This document shows positions 1-5,651 of a DNA stretch of 10,120 nt, one piece after another. Both the position numbers and the translations under genes were made by a program. The notes beneath the pieces were generated by a model. That model did not search any database and was not told the origin of the DNA. It saw only the letters and a list, made by a program, of their open reading frames with translations. The stretch spans positions 1-10,120 of the forward strand of contig CAYTIK010000030.1 of the NCBI GenBank assembly GCA_964438025.1, read 5' to 3'. Each line of letters begins with the position of its first letter. Within the stretch, counting starts at the first letter, position 1. Source of the stretch: GCA-002790615 sp964438025. GTDB taxonomy: Bacteria > Patescibacteriota > Minisyncoccia > Moranbacterales > UBA2206.

Positions 1-358
1 TAATCTGTAGACAAGTCCCAAAACTAGGAGCCTTGGGGAAGGAACAGTGTCGAGGAATAGTCCAGCCGAAACCGAACTACCCATATCTTGGCAAATCCCG
101 CACTAACTTTACACTTTATCGTAACTATAGCCGCATACTTTAATTATTGCTTAATTAAAGCTGTTCGCTATGTTTTATATTTTGATACTTGACGCTCAAG
201 CGTCAGTGCAAAGTTAGTGCGGGACAAAAAAGTTCCCGAAATTGATGACAAAAGATAGGAGCCACCAATTGTCTACAGTTTACTGCTAATCATCTGGAAA
301 ACCTGTATATATAAGGCTTTCCAAGGATGACCAGCCATAGTAGCATAACTTCCAAAAT
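1..358. other. Gene-poor leading region with nested inverted repeats
   Basis: No recognisable gene is seen here. The region holds a 129-bp terminal-inverted-repeat element (listed separately) inside a second inverted repeat: ctgtagacaa at 5-14 and ttgtctacag at 269-278, 10 of 10 complementary. The octamer taggagcc also occurs twice in direct orientation (25-32 and 256-263). One plus-strand frame is open from the window edge (position 3) to a stop near 143, but it has no recognisable motif and reads into the repeat. The outer 10-bp pair could close a structured RNA or mark an older element; the sequence does not decide this. The AT-rich stretch at 304-315 (tgtatatataag) could be a -10 region for downstream ruvB. 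Confidence 0.5.
96..224. mobile_element. MITE-like element, 20-bp terminal inverted repeats, possible CAAA duplication
   Basis: The left end is tcccgcactaactttacact (96-115). The right end (205-224), reverse-complemented, is the same 20-mer with a single difference (19 of 20). The tetramer CAAA sits directly outside both ends (92-95 and 225-228), as a 4-bp target-site duplication would. The interior is AT-rich, non-coding and self-complementary: an 8-bp stem at 138-160 (ctttaatt/aattaaag) and a 7-bp stem at 190-205 (tgacgct/agcgtca) that touches the right repeat. No transposase is present, so if mobile it would be moved in trans. A structured RNA with long closing arms is the alternative. Confidence 0.55.
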
Positions 359-372
359 TTGTCAAATCGTGT

Positions 373-378
373 TATTAT
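373..378 (+). promoter_or_regulatory. Possible -10 box for the ruvB cluster
   Basis: TATTAT lies 17 bp downstream of a weak -35-like ttccaa (350-355). It would start transcription near 385, which fits a translation start at 410 and excludes the upstream candidate starts at 359 and 377. Only -10 similarity supports it. Confidence 0.2.
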
Positions 379-409
379 GGACATATCCGTTAAAAATAAC
401 CTTTCTCTT

Positions 410-1465
410 ATGACTGTTATCGAATCGGCCGAACAAAATTTATCCTCTCTAAAAACACCTCTTTCCAAAAGCGCGACTCCTTTGGATAAAAACTTGGATT
501 TAACCTTGCGTCCGCAAAATTTTAAGGAATATATCGGCCAGGAGAAAATTAAAAAAAGTTTGGACATTCTTTTGGGCGCGGCCAAAAAAAGAAAAGAGCC
601 GATTGAACATATTTTACTTTACGGCCCGGCGGGACTCGGCAAAACCACGCTCGCTAATATCATCGCTAAGGAAATGGGCGTGAATATTAAAACCACTTCC
701 GGTCCGGCGATAGAACGCGTCGGGGATTTCGGTTCTATTTTGACTAATTTACAGGATGGCGATATTTTATTTATCGACGAAATCCACCGCTTGAATAAAT
801 TAATCGAAGAAATCCTGTATCCGGCCATGGAAGATTTTAAATTGGATATCATTATCGGCAAAGGACCATCGGCTCGCACTATCCAATTGGATCTGCCGAA
901 ATTTACTTTGATCGGCGCTACGACTAAATTAGGCTCCCTCTCTAATCCCTTGCGCAACCGCTTCGGCGCTACTTACCGCTTAGATTTTTATCAAGACCAG
1001 GAAATTGAAAAAATTCTCAACCGCTCTAGTCAGATTTTGGGCGTGGATATCGACCCAACGGGCCTGCAAAAAATTTCCAGCTGCGCGCGTTGCACGCCGC
1101 GTGTGGCTAACAGGCTCTTAAAAAGAGTCCGCGATTTCTGCCAAATTAAAAATAAAAAATCTATTGATAGCGCTGTGGCTTCTGAAGCGCTGGAGATGAT
1201 CGATATTGATCACCTCGGTTTAGAACAAGCCGATCGGGAAATTTTAAAGACCATCATTGAAAAATTCCAGGGCGGGCCGGTGGGCATTAATTCCATTGCC
1301 GCCGCGGCTTCGGAAGAAATTAAAACCATTGAAGACGTTTATGAGCCCTACTTGCTCCAATTGGGCTTTCTCAACCGCACTTCCAAAGGACGAATCGCTA
1401 CCCAAAAAGCTTACGAGCATTTAGGTTTAAAATATCCGCATAAACAAGCTACTTTAACTTTGTGA
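410..1465 (+). CDS. ruvB: Holliday junction branch-migration ATPase RuvB
   Basis: RuvB is the AAA+ motor that, with RuvA, drives Holliday-junction branch migration. All family signatures are present; residues are numbered from the longest open frame (TTG at 359, 368 aa). They are Walker A GPAGLGKTT (89-97), Walker B LFIDE (137-141), sensor 1 GATT (186-189), the arginine-finger segment NPLRNRFG (196-203), sensor 2 TPRVANRLLKRVRDF (246-260), and a C-terminal winged helix with GGPVGIN and EDVYEPYLLQLGF (about 300-350). The start is uncertain: TTG 359, ATG 377 and ATG 410 are all open. I chose 410 because it leaves about 29 residues before the conserved LDLTLRP, close to the usual RuvB N-terminus. 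None of the starts has a Shine-Dalgarno sequence. The stop overlaps the next start (GTGA), so translation is probably coupled. The ruvA and ruvC genes are not adjacent. Confidence 0.97.
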   Translation: MTVIESAEQNLSSLKTPLSKSATPLDKNLDLTLRPQNFKEYIGQEKIKKSLDILLGAAKKRKEPIEHILLYGPAGLGKTTLANIIAKEMGVNIKTTSGPAIERVGDFGSILTNLQDGDILFIDEIHRLNKLIEEILYPAMEDFKLDIIIGKGPSARTIQLDLPKFTLIGATTKLGSLSNPLRNRFGATYRLDFYQDQEIEKILNRSSQILGVDIDPTGLQKISSCARCTPRVANRLLKRVRDFCQIKNKKSIDSAVASEALEMIDIDHLGLEQADREILKTIIEKFQGGPVGINSIAAAASEEIKTIEDVYEPYLLQLGFLNRTSKGRIATQKAYEHLGLKYPHKQATLTL

Positions 1466-1686
1466 TCCAATTGATTATCAACATTTTATACGGCATTATC
1501 GTTTTGGCTTACGTGCTGGTTTCGCTTTTTATTATTTATCACATCCTCCGTTATTCTTTTAATTCGGGACTTAAGTTTTTTTCCATCCTGATTTTTACCT
1601 TGGTTTCGGCCAGCCTTTTAATCACCAATCTGATGTTTTTCTGGGCTATCGATTGGTCGGCTATGTTTTCCGGCATTATTAATTAA
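1462..1686 (+). CDS. Small two-helix membrane protein, unknown function
   Basis: This 74-residue protein starts with GTG inside the ruvB stop (GTGA overlap) and ends 4 bp before the PH-domain gene, so it belongs to one tightly packed transcription unit. It has two predicted membrane helices, about residues 4-27 and 37-62, joined by a short basic and polar turn (RYSFNSG), plus a short tail with WAIDW. There is no signal-peptide cleavage site and no cysteine or other catalytic motif. I do not recognise a named family. The position between ruvB and a PH-domain membrane protein suggests co-translation rather than a role in recombination. The continuous hydrophobic pattern and exact gene junctions make it likely to be real. 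Confidence 0.75.
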   Translation: MIQLIINILYGIIVLAYVLVSLFIIYHILRYSFNSGLKFFSILIFTLVSASLLITNLMFFWAIDWSAMFSGIIN

Positions 1687-1690
1687 TTCT

Positions 1691-2251
1691 ATGAAAAATT
1701 ACGAAAAATTTCATTTTTCCGGGCAAAAAGAAGGCGAACAAATCGTCCTGATGGTCCGGCGGCATTGGTTTAATATCTTAGAGCAATTTTTCGTGGTTTT
1801 TTTAATGATTCTACTGCTAGTAGGCAGCTGGTTTATCTTACCGGTTTTTTTTCCCTCCATTATCACTTCTTCGTTCAACGTTCTTTTCAATTTCCTGCGG
1901 AATCTTTTCAGCATGTTTATCTGGATAACTTTTTTTCTCATCTGGATCGATTATTATTTCGATGTTTGGATTATTACCAACAAAAGAATCGTGAATATCG
2001 AGCAAAAGGGGCTTTTCAACCGGATGGTCAGTGAATTGGAACTGATCCGCATCCAGGATGTCACCACGGAAGTCACCGGCGTCATTCCGACGATGCTGAA
2101 TTACGGCGATGTTTTCATCCAGACGGCCGGAGAAAATCAACGTTTTATTTTCCGCCAAGTTCCCGACCCTTATGCCATCAAAGACGTAATTATGAATCTG
2201 CAAAAGAAAAGAAGCCGGGAAGAAGCCCATAATTTTAGAATTCAGCCATAA
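1691..2251 (+). CDS. Membrane-anchored bacterial PH-domain protein (DUF304/YdbS-like)
   Basis: This 186-residue protein has two membrane helices (about 32-53 and 68-90) followed by a cytoplasmic bacterial PH-like domain (about 91-172). The domain carries the family pattern: DVWIITNKRIVNIEQ, then a glycine-phenylalanine turn with ELELIRIQDV, then MLNYGDVFIQTAG. These proteins sit in the cytoplasmic membrane and their biochemical role is generally unknown. The first 30 residues (HFSGQKEGEQIVLMVRRHW) match the polar lead-in common in such proteins. The ATG at 1691 lies 4 bp after the preceding stop and has no Shine-Dalgarno sequence, so the gene depends on read-through transcription from ruvB or on coupled translation. 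Family assignment is good; the cellular function is unknown. Confidence 0.85.
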   Translation: MKNYEKFHFSGQKEGEQIVLMVRRHWFNILEQFFVVFLMILLLVGSWFILPVFFPSIITSSFNVLFNFLRNLFSMFIWITFFLIWIDYYFDVWIITNKRIVNIEQKGLFNRMVSELELIRIQDVTTEVTGVIPTMLNYGDVFIQTAGENQRFIFRQVPDPYAIKDVIMNLQKKRSREEAHNFRIQP

Positions 2252-2255
2252 ATTT

Positions 2256-2280
2256 TCTCCTAACATCCGATGTTAGGAGA
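2256..2280. terminator. Perfect 11-bp hairpin after the ruvB cluster
   Basis: The arms tctcctaacat and atgttaggaga pair over 11 bp around a 3-nt loop (ccg), starting 4 bases after the PH-gene stop. No U-tract follows on either strand, so it is not a canonical intrinsic terminator. It could be a 3'-end stabiliser or processing stem, or a dispersed palindrome. It lies 20 bp before the next gene. Confidence 0.45.
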
Positions 2281-2300
2281 GTTTGAAATAAGAAATTTTT

Positions 2301-4319
2301 GTGAAGAGGAGGGCAAAAATTTTATTATTTTTATTTTTAATCCTGCTTTCTTTTGGAGGATTTTTTGGTTTTGGGAAAATTTCTTTTGCAGAAGAGCCGG
2401 CAGTTATTTTCAATGAACTTATGTGGATGGGATCTTCAATTTCTTCCGCTGATGAATGGATAGAATTAAAAAATTTAACAGCTACTTCTATTAATTTTAA
2501 TCTTACTCCCTGGTCAATATATAAAAATGATTCGCTGATGCTTGTTATAAACAATGGTATTCTAGAAAAAAATAGTTACTTTTTGATTTCTAACAATTCA
2601 AAAAATCATTCTTTTACCGGCGGGCAATCTGTTTTAAATATCGACCCCAACTTTATTGACACCAGCGTTTCTCTTTCTAATTCTTCAGCTCAATATAAGC
2701 TTTATGATGCGCCAACAAACGCTGGCAATTTAATCGATACGGTTGATGACGGAACCGGAACACCTTTGGCTGGTAAAAATGAAACTTCTAAAAAATCAAT
2801 GGAACGGAATGATGAACCTGGAGATGGGACTAAAAAAGAAAGTTGGCATGCTTGTTTTGAACCGGTAAATTTGGATGATACCGCTTCCGACTGCGCCACG
2901 CCAAAAGCAAAAAATTCAACCGGGTCGTCTCCGCCGCCGCCCGTAATTTATTCGGATAAAATCAGAATCAATGAAATTCTGCCTAATCCATCTGGCGATG
3001 AAGATACTGATGAATTTATTGAAATTTATAATTTTAATTCAGAACAAATTGATCTGGAAAAATGGCAATTAAAAGATAAGAGTGGAAAAATATACACTTT
3101 TCCCAAAAAAATTATTGGTGTAAATGAATACTTGTCTATATATTCCTCGGATACAGAAATAGCGTTGAATAATTCAGACGAAACAATTTATCTTCTTGAT
3201 CCAAATAAAAAAGAAGCTAGTAAAATTTATTATTTAGAAAGTGCCAAGGAAGATGTTTCCTATAATTTCGACAGTGTTGATTGGCATTGGAGCAAATTTC
3301 TGACACCAGGCGAGGAAAATATTTTTAACAATGAACCTTATGGCACCATTAAAATAGATAGAGACGTTTTTGTAGATGTCTTTGCTGATTTTTCCGTTTC
3401 TACGGGCGATGCGGATGGAGAAAAAATAAAAGTGACCTGGGAATTTGGCGATGGCCATAAAAGTTATAAAGAAAAAACCACACATACTTATGACACAGAG
3501 GGAACTTACGCGGGAACGGTTAAATTATCCGATGGCAGTGAGGATATAATAAAAAACTTCACTATCGAGGTAAAAAAATATCCGACACCTAAAATCGAAA
3601 TTGTCAAAATTAAGGCTAACCCCAAGGGCAAAGATACCGACAAATCTAAAGGAGAAGAAATTTATTTGAAAAATAATTCCAAGAAGAAGATTAATCTGAA
3701 AACTTGGAGTATCGCCACTGGTTCCAAAACTCTATACAACCACCCCATCAATAAAGATTTTATTATCAAGCCGGGAAAAACGAAAAAAATCACCCGCAAA
3801 CATTCTCTTTTCACGCTGAACAATAAAAAGGGCGTAATTGAATTGCGCTATCCTAATGGCGAAGTGGCCTCGCGGGTCAAATATGATAAGAAAAAGGAGT
3901 CTGTCAAGGACGATGAAGTTTATGAACTCTCCGGAAAAAAGTGGCAATGGAATGCCCCGCCGGAAGAAATAACTACTCCAGAAAATAATCTATCGGAAGA
4001 TTCTTCTGTTTCCGCAGAAAATTCGGAAGACCTTAATCAGGACATTGACTTAAATATATCCGAGGAAGAAATTTCTCTTAATCTGGGTAAATATTCCACG
4101 GAAAATAAACTGGCTTTGGCAGAAATTAAATTTAAATTTGCTGAAGAAAGTCTTCTCCAAAGCCGAGAAAATTCCGGCATTGTTCTTGGCGCTTTTTCTG
4201 TTCGCCATGAAACTGCCAAACCAATTGAAATAAAATCAGTCAACCATTGGCAAAAAACCTTGCAAAAAAGCAATTGGTTTTTAAACTTTCTAATCAACCG
4301 AATCATTGATTTAATTTAA
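2301..4319 (+). CDS. Secreted multidomain LTD/PKD surface protein
   Basis: This 672-residue exported protein starts at GTG 2301, the only usable start because an in-frame TAA lies at 2289-2291. The signal peptide spans residues 1-30: MKRRAK, a leucine/phenylalanine-rich core, then ISFA before EE. Lamin-tail-type domain 1 (about 33-205) contains VIFNELMWMG and DEWIELKN and ends with two cysteines (185 and 198) that could form a disulfide. A PPPP linker (211-214) leads to LTD 2 (about 220-345; INEILPNPSGDEDTDEFIEI). A PKD domain follows (about 352-425; WEFGDG and HTYDTEGTY). Then comes a more divergent LTD-like segment (about 430-552) and an acidic, serine-rich tail. The C-terminus is hydrophobic or amphipathic (WFLNFLINRIIDLI) with no LPXTG-type motif. 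LTD and PKD domains are non-enzymatic and typical of surface or extracellular binding proteins; the ligand is unknown. Lysine codons are almost all AAA, and the gene looks more AT-rich than ruvB. Confidence 0.85.
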   Translation: MKRRAKILLFLFLILLSFGGFFGFGKISFAEEPAVIFNELMWMGSSISSADEWIELKNLTATSINFNLTPWSIYKNDSLMLVINNGILEKNSYFLISNNSKNHSFTGGQSVLNIDPNFIDTSVSLSNSSAQYKLYDAPTNAGNLIDTVDDGTGTPLAGKNETSKKSMERNDEPGDGTKKESWHACFEPVNLDDTASDCATPKAKNSTGSSPPPPVIYSDKIRINEILPNPSGDEDTDEFIEIYNFNSEQIDLEKWQLKDKSGKIYTFPKKIIGVNEYLSIYSSDTEIALNNSDETIYLLDPNKKEASKIYYLESAKEDVSYNFDSVDWHWSKFLTPGEENIFNNEPYGTIKIDRDVFVDVFADFSVSTGDADGEKIKVTWEFGDGHKSYKEKTTHTYDTEGTYAGTVKLSDGSEDIIKNFTIEVKKYPTPKIEIVKIKANPKGKDTDKSKGEEIYLKNNSKKKINLKTWSIATGSKTLYNHPINKDFIIKPGKTKKITRKHSLFTLNNKKGVIELRYPNGEVASRVKYDKKKESVKDDEVYELSGKKWQWNAPPEEITTPENNLSEDSSVSAENSEDLNQDIDLNISEEEISLNLGKYSTENKLALAEIKFKFAEESLLQSRENSGIVLGAFSVRHETAKPIEIKSVNHWQKTLQKSNWFLNFLINRIIDLI

Positions 4320-4338
4320 GGCTCAATTTCTACCACCT

Positions 4339-4413
4339 TGTCATCCTGAATTTGTTTCAGGATCTACTGAAAAATTGGGTTACTTTAGATGCTGAAATAA
4401 ATTCAGCATGACA
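4339..4413. repeat. 75-bp cruciform-type palindromic repeat
   Basis: The outer arms tgtcatcctgaattt (4339-4353) and aaattcagcatgaca (4399-4413) are complementary at 14 of 15 positions. Each arm also belongs to its own hairpin: tcctgaa/ttcagga with a 5-nt loop (4344-4362), and atgctgaa/ttcagcat with a 5-nt loop (4389-4409). The wording resembles the dispersed 'tgtcatcctgaa...ttcagcatgaca' repeats found between genes in many bacterial genomes (recalled, not searched). It lies 19 bp after the LTD-gene stop and could stabilise that mRNA end. It has no U-tract. Confidence 0.75.
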
Positions 4414-4444
4414 TAATTATTTTACTGGACTCACACCTTCTTAT

Positions 4445-4475
4445 TTGATAAGCTTAGATTGGAATAAACTATAAT
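4445..4475 (+). promoter_or_regulatory. Candidate promoter of the ATPase/STAS-like pair
   Basis: A consensus TATAAT (4470-4475) follows TTGATA (4445-4450) at a long 19-bp spacing. It ends only 3 bp before the ATG at 4479, so the transcript would start at or just inside the start codon. An alternative -10, TAAACT (4465-4470), would give a leaderless start at the ATG, but at poor spacing. Confidence 0.35.
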
Positions 4476-4478
4476 TTT

Positions 4479-5051
4479 ATGAAAAAAGAATTGGAAAAAT
4501 TAGCCTGGGAATGGGTAAAAACAACGCCAGAAACCGTTGATATTGAGAGTGATTTTTATTGCAAGACTCGAGATGTTTTTGAAGCTAGAAATGCTAAAAT
4601 TCCGGAAATGTTAATAAAAAAAGGTATGCCTGAAGATATTGCTTATCTTATTTATTCCATGATTGGCGAGCTGGGCAATAATTCGTTTGATCACAATTTA
4701 GGAAACTGGCCCAATATAAATGGGATCTTTTTTGCTGTTGAATATGATGGCAAAAATGGAATGGCTATCATAGCCGATCGCGGATTGGGTGTTTTGCAGA
4801 CATTAAAAAAAGCCGCACCGGAATTAAAGAACGACGAAGAGGCGGTAGAATTAGCTTTTACCAAAAAAATTTCCAGTCGGGTTTTGGAAAATAGAGGTAA
4901 TGGACTAAAGTTCGTAAAAAACAATGTCTTGGATAAAAATTTACTTTTGAAATTTTATTCGGGTAATGCTCAAGTTTCCATAAATCATAATATGCAAATA
5001 GAACATACCGACAATCGCATTGAAGGTTGTTTGGTCGCGCTCTATTTCTAA
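4479..5051 (+). CDS. GHKL/histidine-kinase-like ATPase, possible anti-sigma-type kinase
   Basis: This 190-residue soluble protein has the three ATP-site boxes of the HATPase (Bergerat) fold. They are the N-box GELGNNSFDHN (63-73; E64, N68, D71, H72), the G1 box ADRGLGV (99-105; D100, G102, G104), and the G2 box ENRGNGLKFVKN (137-148). There is no phospho-accepting histidine domain, sensor domain or membrane helix, so it is not a conventional two-component kinase. It resembles stand-alone ATPases of the RsbW/SpoIIAB type. A STAS-like gene 6 bp downstream strengthens a partner-switching reading, in which the kinase would bind or phosphorylate the STAS-like partner. Residues 1-55 form a helical region of unknown role. 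The ATG has no Shine-Dalgarno sequence. The ATPase fold is secure; the regulatory role is inferred. Confidence 0.85.
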   Translation: MKKELEKLAWEWVKTTPETVDIESDFYCKTRDVFEARNAKIPEMLIKKGMPEDIAYLIYSMIGELGNNSFDHNLGNWPNINGIFFAVEYDGKNGMAIIADRGLGVLQTLKKAAPELKNDEEAVELAFTKKISSRVLENRGNGLKFVKNNVLDKNLLLKFYSGNAQVSINHNMQIEHTDNRIEGCLVALYF

Positions 5052-5057
5052 AAACAT

Positions 5058-5339
5058 ATGCAAATTGAAATTGGAAAATTCGGAGATAAGCTCGTTTCTC
5101 GTCCGGCCGGGCGAGAGGCTTTTTTATCCTTGGAATCATACGCTTTAAATAATTTATCGGAAGATGAACAAATAGAAATTGATTTTGCGGGAGTGAAGGC
5201 TCTAACCCCATCCTGGGCGGATGAAGTCGTAACTAAAATAGCCGCCAGATTCAAAAACGTAAAACTGCTTAACACGGAAAATTTGACCGTCCAGGCCACT
5301 TTAAAAACTTTAAGGGAATATTCCGATTTGAAAATCTAA
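5058..5339 (+). CDS. STAS-like DUF4325 domain protein, likely partner of the upstream ATPase
   Basis: This 93-residue, single-domain protein begins 6 bp after the ATPase gene, on the same strand and ahead of a strong terminator, so the two form a bicistronic unit. It shows the DUF4325 pattern: an N-terminal strand and SR-containing helix (LVSRPAGREAFLSL, 12-25), then EIDFAGVKALTPSWADEVV (39-57), and a C-terminal strand-helix with VKLLNTEN. The TPSWADE segment occupies the place where STAS anti-anti-sigma factors carry their phosphorylated Ser/Thr, which makes S51 or T49 the likely site (inference). DUF4325 domains are known beside or fused to HATPase domains. No sigma factor or PP2C phosphatase occurs in the window, so the output of the switch is unknown. 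Confidence 0.8.
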   Translation: MQIEIGKFGDKLVSRPAGREAFLSLESYALNNLSEDEQIEIDFAGVKALTPSWADEVVTKIAARFKNVKLLNTENLTVQATLKTLREYSDLKI

Positions 5340-5353
5340 AGCAAGGAACATCA

Positions 5354-5390
5354 AAAAACAGTTCCGAGTATTCGGGACTGTTTTTCTTTT
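5354..5390 (+). terminator. Strong intrinsic terminator of the ATPase/STAS-like unit
   Basis: The stem aaaaacagttccga (5354-5367) pairs with tcgggactgttttt (5372-5385) over 14 bp with a single T-G wobble and a gtat loop. The T-rich run continues to 5390. It lies 14 bases after the STAS-like stop. Because the left arm begins with an A-run, it could also act on transcripts from the minus-strand pair. Confidence 0.9.
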
Positions 5391-5501
5391 CTCCCAGTAA
5401 AAATCACGATTTGTATGTGCCTTTTTGATTAGGCTTTTTGCATACGTGAACTTTACAAGAGAGGCAAGAGAAATGCATTGCAACTCCCTTGCCTGGTTTG
5501 C
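5391..5501. other. Intergenic tail between converging units
   Basis: This stretch lies between the terminator and the end of the minus-strand open frame. No gene is recognised. A 7-bp stem (aggcaag 5462-5468 with cttgcct 5488-5494) has a 19-nt loop but no following U-tract on the minus strand, so it is a weak terminator candidate for the minus-strand pair. A minus-strand frame with CLSC and VHVCKK passes through here but has no start codon. Confidence 0.4.
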
Positions 5502-5651
5502 CTATTTTTCCTCCGCCCGCTTCAATAACTCCGCGTAATCCGGATGGAGCCAGAAAAATTCTTTTTCGCGTCGCTTTGCAACAAATTTCAAAGCACCGTC
5601 ATATATCACAAAAGTTGCAACTAATTCAACGAGACTGAGAAGGCCATATAT
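5502..5651 (-). pseudogene. In-frame 3' extension of the zinc-ribbon gene beyond a TGA
   Basis: Directly after the TGA at 5654-5652 the same minus-strand frame stays open for 49 codons to a TAG at 5504-5502. The translation starts IYGLLSLVELVATFVIYDGA, a good membrane helix, then continues with a basic stretch (KFVAKRREKE) and a charged helical end (WLHPDYAELLKRAEEK). This is what the C-terminus of a two-helix zinc-ribbon membrane protein would look like, and there is no nearby ATG that would make it a separate gene. The simplest reading is a TGG-to-TGA nonsense change, giving WLY-W-IYGLL before mutation. UGA read-through is less likely. Confidence 0.55.

Noticed and set aside
3..143. Plus-strand open frame running in from the window edge (contains CRQVPKLGALGKEQ)
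   Set aside because: No family is recognised, it runs into the inverted-repeat element, and short open frames are expected by chance; it is mentioned only as context.
1463..1465. Genome-wide UGA reassignment (as in Gracilibacteria) to explain the TGA in the zinc-ribbon gene
   Set aside because: ruvB ends at TGA with a GTGA overlap to the next gene. Reading through it gives further TGAs and no RuvB-like sequence, and all normal genes use TGG for Trp.
4320..4338. Terminator directly after the LTD gene
   Set aside because: No stem precedes the repeat and there is no U-tract; only the cruciform repeat at 4339-4413 could act there.
5097..5116. Near-perfect 20-bp palindrome (tctcgtccgg/ccgggcgaga) inside the STAS-like gene, as a possible in-frame palindromic insertion
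   Set aside because: The encoded SRPAGREA coincides with the SR-containing helix expected at this position in DUF4325 proteins, so it is probably native coding sequence rather than an insertion.
5405..5600. Minus-strand frame with GLRGVIEAGGGKIGKPGKG and CLSC...VHVCKK motifs
   Set aside because: It has no start codon after its upstream stop and overlaps the better-supported in-frame extension of the zinc-ribbon gene.
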